The position numbers and the translations under genes are program-made. Below the pieces are notes generated by a model. That model saw nothing but the letters and a program-made list of their open reading frames with translations, was not told the DNA's origin and made no database searches. From Streptomyces spiramenti (lineage in GTDB: Bacteria > Actinomycetota > Actinomycetes > Streptomycetales > Streptomycetaceae): a stretch of DNA of 39,355 nt. Position 1 is the first letter of the stretch; each line of letters starts with the position of its first letter. The stretch is from positions 25,247 to 64,601 of the forward strand of contig NZ_JAAVJB010000004.1 of assembly GCF_012034385.1 (NCBI RefSeq), given 5' to 3'. Below are positions 18,918-27,252 of this stretch, piece after piece.

Positions 18918-21043
18918 GCTGGGCCGGAGTCCGCGTGGGGGTTGGTACACGGTTCCGCTATGACGGCGAGACCGTTGAGGTAATCGAGCTGGCGATCACC
19001 GCGAACGGCAACGAGGCGGTACTGAAGAACGGCCGCGGGAAGCTGCTGAGACTGGCAGTGAAGGAACTGCTGCTGTCTGATCGAGTTCGTGTGATCCCGG
19101 ATGCTCCGGGACCGTCCAGTGACGACGACGAAGACGTCGCTGGCGTCGTGCTGAGCCAGCTGTCGAAAGCCGAGCAAGACGGACTACGAGAGCGGGCAGG
19201 CCATGTCCGGGAAGTCCTCACCGGTTACCGGTCGGGCGCTCCGGAGCTGGCAGCGGAAGGCGAGCCGAGACCGGAATACTCGCCTGACCTTCCGCTAGGC
19301 GAGCGCTACGCGAGCAAGGCCGCTGAACTCGGCGTCACCGTCCGTACCGTCGAGCGCTGGGTTCGGGACTTCCGCCGTGGCGGCGAGGCGGGCTTGGCGG
19401 CTGCCGGGCGACCCGCACGTGGGCGGGCCACGAAACTGGATGACCGGTGGGTGGAGACAGCCACGGAGGTCATGGTCGAGCATGCCAAGGAATCCAAGCC
19501 GTCCCGCACACTGGTGATCGAGCGGACCCGAGCACGGGTGGTTGCACGGTTCGGTCCGGATGTCGTCCCGCAACCCAGCCGGGCTACTGCCTTCCGGCTG
19601 CTTGAGGAGTTGGAGGACCAGCACCCGCTCTTCCGACTGAGTGCGAAGCGGAACCGGGACATCGCTGGCCGGCCAAGTGAGCTTTATGGCAAGTTGCGGC
19701 CGACCAGGCCGGGCGAGTACCTCCTGATGGACTCCACCCGGCTGGACGTTTTCGCCTTCGACCCGTTCACGCTTCGATGGGTGCAGGCTGAGCTCAGCAT
19801 CGGTATGGACTGGTACACCCGCTGCGTCACCGGCATCCGCCTCACCCCGGTGTCGACGAAGGCGGTGGACGTCAGCGCGGTGCTCTACCAGTCGTTCCGG
19901 CCCAGGCCGGCTGGGAAGGACTGGCCGCGCTACGCGGTCTGGCCCGAGCACGGCATCCCACGGACGGTCCTCGTGGATACGGCTGTCGCCGAAGGGGCTG
20001 GTGCAGCTGGCCCGATTCTGGTTCCGGAAACCCTGGTCATCGACCACGGAAAGCAGTACGACTCCGAGCATCTGACCAGCGTCTGCCGACGGATGGGCAT
20101 CTCGATCCAGCCTGCGAGGCTACGGACGGGCCGCGACAAAGGGCCAGTCGAAAGATTCTTTCGCACCCTGCGTGAGGGCCTGCTTCAAGCATTGCCCGGC
20201 TATAAGGGGCCGGACGTCCATTCCCGGGGGGAGAACCCGGAGGACGACGCCTTCTTCTTCCTGCATGAGCTGGAAGCGATCATCCGTGAGTGGGTCGCGG
20301 CGGTCTACCACCATCGACCACACACGAGTCTGGTCGACCCGGGCCTGCCGGGGCTGCGGATGTCCCCCGCCGCGATGTTCGAGCACGGCATGGCCCGGGC
20401 GGGTTACATCGAGGCCCCCAGAGACCCCGACCTCGCCTACGAATTCCTGAAGACCGAATGGCGCACGATCCAGCACTACGGAGTCGAGATCGGCCGGCGC
20501 CGCTACAGCGGCCCCGGCCTCAAAGGGCTCAGCGATGTCCGGAGTCCCTACAAGGGGCCGGTCGAGAACGGATGGCCCTTCCAGGTCGATCCCGACGACA
20601 TCACCCGCATCTACGTCCGGGACCTGGACCGTCGCTGGCGCACCCTGACCTGGGAACATGCGCCCACGGCCGGTATGCCGCTGAGCGAGGATGCTCTCGC
20701 CTTCGCCCGGAAACTGGCTGCTGCGAAGTATCGCTTTCCTGACGACCGTCTTGGGGTCGCCGACCTATTGGAGCGCTGGAACCTCGGCCTGGGCACAACG
20801 CTGGCAGAGCGGCGGATGGCCCTGCGGCTATCGCGAGAGCAAGCGGCCATCGAACTGCCCGAGTCCGACGAGTCAGTCGTCTCGCTGCCCTCAGTCCGCA
20901 AAGCCCTGGGCGACAAAGAGGGCTCGTCCCACGAGGAGCCGGAGGAGATGGAGCCGGCCGAGACGGGTGATGACGACGAGGCCGACTTCGAAGTCCTCAC
21001 CGAAGAGGACGACTTCTACGCCGACGCACTGGAGGACGTGTGA
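18914..21043 (+). CDS. tnsB: TnsB-like DDE transposase
   Basis: A 709-residue transposase of the Mu/TnsB type. An N-terminal SH3-like segment is followed by helix-turn-helix DNA-binding regions (about 130-158, RYASKAAELGVTVRTVERWV; and a second near 195-230). The catalytic rve core has Asp273 (LLMDSTRLDVF), Asp377 (LVIDHGKQYD) and Glu413 (DKGPVERFFRTL), giving D-35-E spacing. A C-terminal beta-barrel and an acidic tail (about 655-709) follow; the tail probably contacts TnsC. It binds the end repeats and joins the 3' ends to target DNA. GTG 18914 overlaps the tnsA stop (GTGA), so translation is coupled. Confidence 0.95.
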   Translation: MSWAGVRVGVGTRFRYDGETVEVIELAITANGNEAVLKNGRGKLLRLAVKELLLSDRVRVIPDAPGPSSDDDEDVAGVVLSQLSKAEQDGLRERAGHVREVLTGYRSGAPELAAEGEPRPEYSPDLPLGERYASKAAELGVTVRTVERWVRDFRRGGEAGLAAAGRPARGRATKLDDRWVETATEVMVEHAKESKPSRTLVIERTRARVVARFGPDVVPQPSRATAFRLLEELEDQHPLFRLSAKRNRDIAGRPSELYGKLRPTRPGEYLLMDSTRLDVFAFDPFTLRWVQAELSIGMDWYTRCVTGIRLTPVSTKAVDVSAVLYQSFRPRPAGKDWPRYAVWPEHGIPRTVLVDTAVAEGAGAAGPILVPETLVIDHGKQYDSEHLTSVCRRMGISIQPARLRTGRDKGPVERFFRTLREGLLQALPGYKGPDVHSRGENPEDDAFFFLHELEAIIREWVAAVYHHRPHTSLVDPGLPGLRMSPAAMFEHGMARAGYIEAPRDPDLAYEFLKTEWRTIQHYGVEIGRRRYSGPGLKGLSDVRSPYKGPVENGWPFQVDPDDITRIYVRDLDRRWRTLTWEHAPTAGMPLSEDALAFARKLAAAKYRFPDDRLGVADLLERWNLGLGTTLAERRMALRLSREQAAIELPESDESVVSLPSVRKALGDKEGSSHEEPEEMEPAETGDDDEADFEVLTEEDDFYADALEDV

Positions 21044-22158
21044 CTGATCCGCTGCCGCTGGGCCTGGGGAATCTGGCGTTGTCGCGGAAGGAGGATTTCA
21101 AGGAGTTCGCCAACGCTCCGCGTCGCGAACAGCCCAGGCTGCTGACAAGGGCAGAGCTGAAAGCTCTGACGACTGAGTCGAGAGCTGTCTACGACCGACT
21201 GCGGCGGGAATGGCATGCCAACCTCGGGCCGATCAGGACACAGCAACTGGCCGATCTTCACGAGGATTTGTGGGACATCGTCGACAGCAATCAGCAGGAC
21301 GGTGACAAGGCCAAGGGCGCCGTGGCTGTCGACGCCTTTCCCGGCCTCGGGAAGACGACCTCGGTGCTGGCGTTCCTCCGCGAGTTCCACCACCGGGAGA
21401 TCGCCGAGAACGGCGAGTTCACAGCGCAGGGACACGAACGGCTTCCGGTCTGCCGGGTCGGACTGACCGGCAACACCGGCATGAAGGACCTCAACCGTGC
21501 CATTCTGGAATTCTTCGGCCATGCTGGACGCAACCGCGGAACAGCCGCCCAGATGGGCCAGCGGGCCCTGGACTGCGTGTTGTCCTGCGAAGTGCGCGTC
21601 CTCGCCCTCGACGATCTGCACTTCCTGAAGTGGCGCAACACCAGCGGCATCGAGGTCAGCAACCACCTGAAGTGGATCGCCAACGAGTTCCCCGTGACCT
21701 TGCTGATGATCGGCGTCGGACTCGCAGAGAAGGGCCTGTTCAGCGAAGGAACTACTTCTGGTGACACAGCCCTGGCCCAGACAGGCCGGCGCACGACTCG
21801 ACTGGACATGCAGCCCTTCACCATCAAGAACGAGGCGGGCCGCCGAGAATGGCGGAAGATGCTCCTCGCCCTGGAGAAGCGAGTGGTCCTGGCCGACAAG
21901 TATCCCGGCATGCTTGCAGACGATCTTTCCGACTACCTCTTTGCCCGCAGCACCGGGCATATCGGCTCGCTGATGACACTGATCAACCGGGGCTGCCAAA
22001 GAGCCGTCCGCAGCGGCACCGAACGCCTCGACCGTGACCTGCTCGACCGAGTGAAGAACGACGAGGCTTCCGAGAAGGCTCGCAGGGAGCTCGAAGCAGC
22101 CCTGGACAAGCGACGGCTCACCAGCCGGCCCCGATCCAGCAACCGGAAAGCCGCGTGA
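21040..22158 (+). CDS. tnsC: TnsC-like AAA+ ATPase (transposition regulator)
   Basis: A 372-residue ATPase. Walker A is AFPGLGKTT (Lys105) and Walker B is VLALDDLHFL (Asp191-Asp192). TGNTGMKDLNRAIL and GVGLAEKGLF resemble sensor segments of the TnsC/TniB family. In Tn7-type systems TnsC forms ATP-dependent filaments on target DNA, links the target-selecting protein to TnsA-TnsB, and prevents insertion near existing copies. The GTG start overlaps the tnsB stop by four bases. The C-terminal ~45 residues are basic and may contact TnsA or DNA. Confidence 0.93.
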   Translation: MTDPLPLGLGNLALSRKEDFKEFANAPRREQPRLLTRAELKALTTESRAVYDRLRREWHANLGPIRTQQLADLHEDLWDIVDSNQQDGDKAKGAVAVDAFPGLGKTTSVLAFLREFHHREIAENGEFTAQGHERLPVCRVGLTGNTGMKDLNRAILEFFGHAGRNRGTAAQMGQRALDCVLSCEVRVLALDDLHFLKWRNTSGIEVSNHLKWIANEFPVTLLMIGVGLAEKGLFSEGTTSGDTALAQTGRRTTRLDMQPFTIKNEAGRREWRKMLLALEKRVVLADKYPGMLADDLSDYLFARSTGHIGSLMTLINRGCQRAVRSGTERLDRDLLDRVKNDEASEKARRELEAALDKRRLTSRPRSSNRKAA

Positions 22159-24788
22159 CGTCCGGCCTGCGGACTCTCCCTCTCAGAGTCGCGCCGCTGC
22201 CAGGAGAAGCCCTGGACTCCTGGCTGGAGACTCTGGCCCACCGCAGCATGGTCAGCTTCCGCGAGATCCTGATCGCCTTGGGACTGCCCGGTCGGCGCGA
22301 CGGCAACCTCCCTGATCTCACCCGCTACCTCGAGCCGGAGCAGGCCGAGCAGGCCGCGGCCGTCAGCGGAGTCCCCGCTGACCGGTTGCATGCGATGACG
22401 TTGCGCCAGTACGACGGCCATGCGCTCGTACTGCACCCTCACCGCCGGACGGTGAACCGCATGCAGCTATGGGGCCGAAACGGCTCCCGATACTGCCCTC
22501 AGTGCCTTCACGAACACGACGGCCGCTGGCAGTTGCGCTGGCGCCTCCCCTGGAGCTTCGCTTGCACTCGGCACCGGATCCTGCTGCCGCACGCCTGTCC
22601 CTCTTGCGACCAGCGCACCCGCCACGGCCGAGTCAGCATCTTCCGTGATCTTCCACCCCATCAGTGTCCTACGACGCTGAAACCCTCAGGGGCGCTCTGC
22701 CAGACGGACCTCGCCCTGGCCCCCGCTGCGGCCCTTCGCGAAGACAGCCCAGTACTGGCTTCGCAGCGCTGGATCAACGACCTGCTGGACCGAGTCGAAC
22801 AGGGACAAGCGCAGTCCCTCCCCGCACCCCGAATGATCTTCAACGACCTGCGTGCGCTGGCCTCCTGGGTCTTGCGCATCGCGGAACCCGGCGACTTCCC
22901 GACACTCGATCCGCATGTCGAGCAGGCATGCCAGGACTACGCCGGAGACGGCCAGTTCTCGCCCACCTCGGCGGCAGCGACCGCAGGCGGACTCACCCGC
23001 GCCGTCCACATCCTTCAACAGGGCTCCGACAAGACAAACATCGCCACGCTGCGGACCCTCCTCGAACGAGACGGCGAACGACTGGACCTCATGCCGCTCG
23101 GTGACATCAACAAACGCTGGAGAGCACATTCCACTGCCCTGCAACAACTGATCTGGCAGGCCATGGACACCCGCATGGCGAACGTGGACCGGCTCCGCTT
23201 CCGAAGCTGCACCACTCGCCCGCGCCCACCCCACAAGATGAACGAGACCCTGACTGCCGCACGGGCCAGCCGAGTCCCACAATTACTCTGGCGTGGATGG
23301 ACTGCCCGCTTCCTGCCGGCCGCCGGCGTCCGGAACATCGGCAACTTCCGCGCGGCACTGGCCGTCGCACTCCTACTCCCCGGAGCATCCAAACGACACT
23401 TCGATCCCCTGATCAGCATGCTCGGCCATCAGGCGCAGCTCGACGTCCACTACACGCTCGCCGAACTTGCCCAGCAGGGCCACGACGGAGTCCTCACCGG
23501 TCTCTGTGAGATCGCCGACTACCTGGACACCCAGCCCGTCCCCATCGACTACGAACGTCGCCGCGGGCTGACAGGTGAGGGCCTCTTGCCTGCTGATGAC
23601 TGGGTTTCGATCTGCACACAGACCGGTGTCCACCCGGGACAGGAAGCGCGGTTGCTGTCTGTGCGCCGCTACCTCTATCAGCGCATCACCGGAAATGATC
23701 TCCGGCAGGCGCCAGAGTTGCTCAGGATCACGACCGCCGAGGCGGCGGGAGGCGTCGCGGTGGTTCCCTTCCGGATCACCGCCGCCCTGCTGGGAGCTCT
23801 CGACGAGTACGGCGAGGACTACCTACGGGGTTTGGGCATCGACGAACCGCTGACCTGGGAGCCTCCAGCGGACCTTGCCGCTGGACTCTGCCTGCCCGGC
23901 CGACCAGTGGACGTGACACGAGCGCACCGTCTCATCTGCGCTGAGGGCCAAGCGCCCGCCGTCGCGGCGAAGGAGATGGGCGTCGCTCTGGAGAGCATCC
24001 GCCATTGCTTCGAGCAGCACCCACCCAGCAGCCCCTGGCCCTCCAAAAGCGGCGGATCTTGGGTTGACCTCAGCCGGCCCATCGCTCGACGGTCCCGGCT
24101 TGCCGCAGCTCAGGCCCGTCAGCAAGCACATACCGTGCTCACCGACGATTTCCTGCGACGCGAGTACCTCGACGCGCGGAAGACGGTCAGAGAGATCGCC
24201 TCAGAGACCCGTCTCCCCAAAAGACTCATCAGCGAGGTGCTGAATCACTCCGGCCTCATCGCTAGCCGAGAGCCATCGAGGAAGCCGATCGTCGATGAGC
24301 AGTGGCTCCGAGAGCAGTACATCAGGCAGGCCCGGACCCTGGCCAGCATCGCCACCGAGCTGGACATGAGCCCAACGACCCTGACACGCCACCTCCGGGC
24401 CATGGGCATCGCACTCCGTCCACGCGGCGGACGCCGGGCCGTGAGCCAATCGGAACTCGACTCAGTACCGCCGCTGATCAGGCCGGCCCTCACAGATCGG
24501 CGCTGTTGGGGCCGCCTTCAGCGGTTTCGAGAAGCCATGAAGCATCGCACCCTCGCCGAGGCATCACGCCAGCTCGGCACCACACGCTCGGTCCTTTACA
24601 CCCAGTTTGCTGCCCTGGAAAGTGATTTGGGCGTCCAGCTCTACATCCGCCCCCGCCGGGGCGAATCACTCCGCCCCACCAAGGCCGGACAAGCCGTGAT
24701 GGACGCGCTGACCGACAGCGAAGACGCTCGACCAGGCGGCAACACCATCGAGACCGGCTTTCCTCCCGCCTCCAGGCAGAACCCATGA
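22155..24788 (+). CDS. TniQ/TnsD-type target-selection protein
   Basis: An 877-residue protein. Residues 1-160 are a TniQ domain with a zinc cluster: C114-P-Q-C117, C137-x2-H140 and C148-x2-C151. A long middle region of no recognised fold follows (160-650). Three C-terminal helix-turn-helix-like segments come last: about 677-700 (VREIASETRLPKRLISEVL), 728-750 (ASIATELDMSPTTLTRHLRA) and a LysR-like one at 793-850 (TLAEASRQLGTTRSVLYTQF). This architecture is that of TnsD: TniQ contacts TnsC, while the C-terminal part reads a specific attachment site. Given the insertion point, I infer that it recognises the end of dnaB. GTG 22155 overlaps the tnsC stop. Confidence 0.9.
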   Translation: MTSGLRTLPLRVAPLPGEALDSWLETLAHRSMVSFREILIALGLPGRRDGNLPDLTRYLEPEQAEQAAAVSGVPADRLHAMTLRQYDGHALVLHPHRRTVNRMQLWGRNGSRYCPQCLHEHDGRWQLRWRLPWSFACTRHRILLPHACPSCDQRTRHGRVSIFRDLPPHQCPTTLKPSGALCQTDLALAPAAALREDSPVLASQRWINDLLDRVEQGQAQSLPAPRMIFNDLRALASWVLRIAEPGDFPTLDPHVEQACQDYAGDGQFSPTSAAATAGGLTRAVHILQQGSDKTNIATLRTLLERDGERLDLMPLGDINKRWRAHSTALQQLIWQAMDTRMANVDRLRFRSCTTRPRPPHKMNETLTAARASRVPQLLWRGWTARFLPAAGVRNIGNFRAALAVALLLPGASKRHFDPLISMLGHQAQLDVHYTLAELAQQGHDGVLTGLCEIADYLDTQPVPIDYERRRGLTGEGLLPADDWVSICTQTGVHPGQEARLLSVRRYLYQRITGNDLRQAPELLRITTAEAAGGVAVVPFRITAALLGALDEYGEDYLRGLGIDEPLTWEPPADLAAGLCLPGRPVDVTRAHRLICAEGQAPAVAAKEMGVALESIRHCFEQHPPSSPWPSKSGGSWVDLSRPIARRSRLAAAQARQQAHTVLTDDFLRREYLDARKTVREIASETRLPKRLISEVLNHSGLIASREPSRKPIVDEQWLREQYIRQARTLASIATELDMSPTTLTRHLRAMGIALRPRGGRRAVSQSELDSVPPLIRPALTDRRCWGRLQRFREAMKHRTLAEASRQLGTTRSVLYTQFAALESDLGVQLYIRPRRGESLRPTKAGQAVMDALTDSEDARPGGNTIETGFPPASRQNP

Positions 24789-24810
24789 CCAGCCGATCGT
24801 CGGCGGTCGG

Positions 24811-25284
24811 CTATCGAACAGGACCGCACTCATCGACCAGAACGGTCGGCTCCGACAGGAAGACGTTCGGGTCGACGGGCCCATAGGCAACGTTGAACGT
24901 GTCGAGCCAGTACGACCAGTCCCGTATTCCGGCGGCGCTACTGAACCGATAGTTCAACTGCCAACGGACCCACTGCCCCGGGACCAGACGCACCGCCGGC
25001 GGCCGCCGCGGGCGCGGCGGCAATCCGAACAACGGCTCCACACGCGCCAGCACGCGGAGCCGATCGCCCTCGTCTCGCAAGCTGAGTCCGACCTGGCGCA
25101 AGTCCCTCTCGCTTTCGTGCGGCTCGAAACCGTCACGCTCGGACATCTTGATGACCTGGGCGAAGGAAGACGGCACTGGTGACACCAGGAACCCCGTTGG
25201 CGCTGAATTCCTGCGGGCAGCAGCGTCACCGCCCCTGGAGTGCTTCGTCCAGGACGTCCTGATCCACTGAACCGTGATCTCCAC
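24811..25284 (-). CDS. cargo protein of unknown function
   Basis: A 157-residue hydrophilic protein. The GTG at 25284 follows AAAGGCGG with good spacing. It contains an Arg/Glu-rich part (about 48-80) and a proline-arginine segment (LPPRPRRPPAVRLVPGQWVR near 87-106) followed by aromatic-rich sequence (WSYWLDTFNVAYG). I recognise no domain. It is convergent with tniQ, with a weak hairpin (AGCCGA/TCGGCT) in the 22-bp gap. It is the only minus-strand gene in the transposon. Confidence 0.6.
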   Translation of the reverse strand: MEITVQWIRTSWTKHSRGGDAAARRNSAPTGFLVSPVPSSFAQVIKMSERDGFEPHESERDLRQVGLSLRDEGDRLRVLARVEPLFGLPPRPRRPPAVRLVPGQWVRWQLNYRFSSAAGIRDWSYWLDTFNVAYGPVDPNVFLSEPTVLVDECGPVR

Positions 25285-25377
25285 TGGAACCGCCTTTCGC
25301 CTCGGACACTACGGCGACCACAGCCTGCACGGCACTCTGGTTTCGGCGCGCTGTCCGGCGGCCCGGAGGATTCCGGC

Positions 25378-25407
25378 TGAGACGGGCCTATTGCACGGCG
25401 CTAGAGT
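25378..25407 (+). promoter_or_regulatory. candidate promoter of the plus-strand cargo genes
   Basis: TGAGAC (25378-25383), an 18-bp spacer and TAGAGT (25402-25407) precede the 111-residue cargo gene by about 20 nt. The ribosome binding site GGAGGAGG falls between. Confidence 0.4.
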
Positions 25408-25428
25408 CCAACAGCGGAGGAGGCGAAG

Positions 25429-25764
25429 ATGGCGCTGAACAAGAAGGGTTCCCGGCGCATAACCGTTGACGGGATCGAGTACCGCTGGCGGATCCGCAGG
25501 AAGCCCTCCTACATGCAGGGACTCTGCTGGACACCGATGGCCTATGCGGTTGAAGCGGTCAGCGGCAGCCAGCCGGGCACGACGTTGATCGTCACCAGCG
25601 GTCAGGCCCATCCCAGCAACTGGGTGGGCGTCGAGACGGAGCCAATTCGTTCGGCTCACGTTGCTGCCAGCATTCGAGAGGCACGGGATCAAGGCTGGGA
25701 TCCAACCCGGGTCGGTTCTCCTTTCCAGCTCGACCGATCCGCAGGATTCATCGCCCAGTCATGA
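25429..25764 (+). CDS. small conserved-looking cargo protein of unknown function
   Basis: A 111-residue protein that begins MALNKKGSRRITVDGIEYRW, then WRIRRKPSYMQGLCW and AHPSNWVGVETEPIRSAHVA. It looks like a short all-beta hypothetical protein family common in Streptomyces, but I cannot name a function. The ATG is well supported by GGAGGAGG 8 nt upstream. No signal peptide or membrane segment is visible. The stop is 46 nt before the next cargo gene. Confidence 0.75.
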   Translation: MALNKKGSRRITVDGIEYRWRIRRKPSYMQGLCWTPMAYAVEAVSGSQPGTTLIVTSGQAHPSNWVGVETEPIRSAHVAASIREARDQGWDPTRVGSPFQLDRSAGFIAQS

Positions 25765-25810
25765 GATAGAGCGGAGTAGGGCGGCGCATCTGGCCCGGCA
25801 TCATGGTCTG

Positions 25811-26125
25811 GTGACCACGGGGATGCGCTGCTACTGGGACGAGGAAGACACCTGGTTCTACTTCGAGGTCGACGCCGAAGGCTGGGTGATCCGGCAGGTC
25901 GAACTCGAAGGGCCTGAGCTGATCCCGATCGCAGCTGCTTCCCTCGCCGAGTGGCAGCGGGCCCGCGACGCAGGCCGCCTCGATGATTACGACAGCAGAT
26001 TCGGGATCACCGCCGAGCTGCCCGTCTCGGAATGGGAAGGCCACGACCCCGAACAACTCACCTCCGAGGAGTTCGAGGAAGTCTGGGGCCCTGCCCGTCG
26101 GCAGATCGCATCCCGGCCCAGCTGA
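25811..26125 (+). CDS. cargo gene, WDEEDTW-family small protein, copy 1
   Basis: A 104-residue acidic protein beginning VTTGMRCYWDEEDTWFYFEV and ending EEVWGPARRQIASRPS. About two thirds of its residues match the gene at 26865-27179, just outside the element, including RQVEL, GRL, SRFG, WEGH and PEQLT blocks. The family is small, soluble and without a motif I recognise. The GTG start is set by the identical start in copy 2. No ribosome binding site precedes it; a -10-like CATCAT lies 7 nt upstream, so it may be leaderless. An in-frame ATG lies at 25823. Confidence 0.75.
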   Translation: MTTGMRCYWDEEDTWFYFEVDAEGWVIRQVELEGPELIPIAAASLAEWQRARDAGRLDDYDSRFGITAELPVSEWEGHDPEQLTSEEFEEVWGPARRQIASRPS

Positions 26126-26164
26126 CCTCTCGGCCCCGCAGTGACTTCTTGGCATCATCGCGAC

Positions 26165-26575
26165 ATGACTCCGAGCCTTCCTCGCACTGTCCGAGCCGTC
26201 GACACCGCTCAGCTCTTGGACCTGGCCCAGGAGGCCGCCATGCACAGCTTCAGCCAGCGGCTCCCGGTCGACTGGCTCCGGGAGCACCTCGCCGCGGAGG
26301 CGACGCACTACCTGTTCCCGACGCTCGTGCAGCGGCTCACGCACCGTCCCGAGATGCCGCTGCAGTGGAGGTGCCAGCAACTGCTGACCGTCAACACCGG
26401 CGAAGAGATCTGGGGTTTGCTCGACGTCCTTCCCGACACCTTCGACAAGATCCCGGAGACTCTGGACACGGCGTCCAAGAAGGAGATCGTCAACCGCATC
26501 GAGCACGCGGTGACCGTGCGCGAGTGGATGGAACGGATGACTGACGGACAGTCTGAGGAAACGACATCGCCCTGA
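26165..26575 (+). CDS. cargo protein of unknown function
   Basis: A 136-residue, largely helical, soluble protein (MTPSLPRTVRAVDTAQLLDL at the start; Leu- and Glu-rich throughout, with WGLLDVLPDTFDKIPETLD in the second half). No known domain seen. ATG 26165 is preceded by GGCATCAT and six bases, the same layout as the preceding cargo gene, which suggests a leaderless transcript; GTG 26141 is an in-frame alternative. Its stop lies next to the first TnsB-like repeat of the distal end. Confidence 0.65.
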   Translation: MTPSLPRTVRAVDTAQLLDLAQEAAMHSFSQRLPVDWLREHLAAEATHYLFPTLVQRLTHRPEMPLQWRCQQLLTVNTGEEIWGLLDVLPDTFDKIPETLDTASKKEIVNRIEHAVTVREWMERMTDGQSEETTSP

Positions 26576-26662
26576 GACAGCAGCTGGCCGACACGTCGTG
26601 AGACTGGAGGGGAACGTCCTGGTCACAGCGGCGGCGCCTGACACCGAAAGTGAGAACCTACA
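26547..26662. repeat. distal transposon end with putative TnsB-binding repeats
   Basis: Reading inward from the CCTACA tip (26657-26662), three repeats lie at 26640-26654, 26590-26602 and 26563-26576. They are the GACA-n5-7-TGAG form, the reverse complement of the outward repeats at the other end. A weaker fourth is at 26547-26557. All share one orientation, unlike the dnaB-side end. AGCGGCGG at 26627 pairs with CCGCCGCT at 26663-26670, a hairpin that spans the tip and partly comes from flanking DNA. Confidence 0.8.
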
Positions 26663-26667
26663 CCGCC
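26663..26667. repeat. target site duplication, distal side
   Basis: CCGCC directly after the transposon tip, identical to 17982-17986. Rejoining the flanks gives the empty site: dnaB stop, CG, CCGCC, GCTGGGGATG. In it, CCGCC can pair with GGCGG at 26679-26683, so the element may have split a weak hairpin after dnaB. Confidence 0.85.
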
Positions 26668-26864
26668 GCTGGGGATGTGGCGGTGCGTTGGCTCTGGTCG
26701 TCGGCGACGTTCCACGGCGAACCCTGGCGGGCAGCCACCCTCCGCCGCCCCTCGTCGTCGGCTCCGCCGGCGCCCCGGGTTCGATCGACCAAGGGGACAG
26801 CGCCCCCGCCGGCGCATGCACGACCGCGCGGACGTCGCTCCCGACCCGTCGGCACACTGGGTCG

Positions 26865-27179
26865 GTGACCACATGGATGCGCTGTTACTGGGACGAGGAG
26901 GACACGTGGTTCTTCTTCGAGGCAGGCCCCGACGGATGGGTGACGCGGCAGGTCGAACTGCGAGGCCCGGCGTCGGTCCCCGTGGCAGCCGCAGCGGAGA
27001 CGGAATGGCAGCATGCCCGCGACACCGGGCGCCTCGGCGAGTACGAGAGCCGGTTCGGCTCCACCGCTGAGGCGCCTGTCTCCACGTGGGAGGGACACGA
27101 ACCCGAGCAGCTCACCGCCGACGAGTTCGAACAGGTCTGGGAGGCGGCCCGCCGCCACCTCGCGGCGGGTCCGCGATGA
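26865..27179 (+). CDS. WDEEDTW-family small protein, copy 2 (outside the transposon)
   Basis: A 104-residue acidic protein starting VTTWMRCYWDEEDTWFFFEA. It is the same length as the transposon's copy at 25811-26125 and about two thirds identical. It lies 202 bp beyond the transposon end, so it belongs to the host chromosome downstream of dnaB. GTG 26865 is set by the shared VTT start; no clear ribosome binding site is present, and CACACT 7 nt upstream may be a leaderless -10. Function unknown; convergent with the S1-domain gene. Confidence 0.78.
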   Translation: MTTWMRCYWDEEDTWFFFEAGPDGWVTRQVELRGPASVPVAAAAETEWQHARDTGRLGEYESRFGSTAEAPVSTWEGHEPEQLTADEFEQVWEAARRHLAAGPR

Positions 27180-27252
27180 CCGCCGCGAGGTTCCGCGTCT
27201 TCACCGGTCCACCGTGCCGCGGGGGTGCAGGCTTCCTCGCCGCCTTCCGCGC

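Larger units (their letters stand above)
17987..26662 (+). mobile_element. complete Tn7-like transposon inserted directly after dnaB
   Basis: The 8,676-bp element has terminal inverted repeats TGTAGG...CCTACA, with 19 of the outer 26 positions matching between ends. It has a 5-bp target duplication CCGCC, and arrays of CTCA-n5-7-TGTC motifs at both ends. It encodes TnsA, TnsB, TnsC and a TniQ/TnsD-type protein in one translationally coupled operon, plus about 1.8 kb of cargo with four small genes. TnsE and CRISPR components are absent. The tnsA-proximal end faces the 3' end of dnaB, matching the orientation of Tn7 at glmS. The 5-bp duplication and paired ends show that it arrived by transposition. 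Heteromeric TnsA+TnsB implies cut-and-paste movement. Confidence 0.93.

Noticed and set aside
17987..26662. CRISPR array or Cas genes associated with the Tn7-like element
   Set aside because: No array of regularly spaced direct repeats and no Cas-like protein is present; TnsE is also absent. Targeting is therefore TniQ/TnsD-based.
26598..26864. Extended upstream start for the outer WDEEDTW gene
   Set aside because: That stretch runs through the transposon end and has no similarity to the inner paralogue, which starts at VTT as well.
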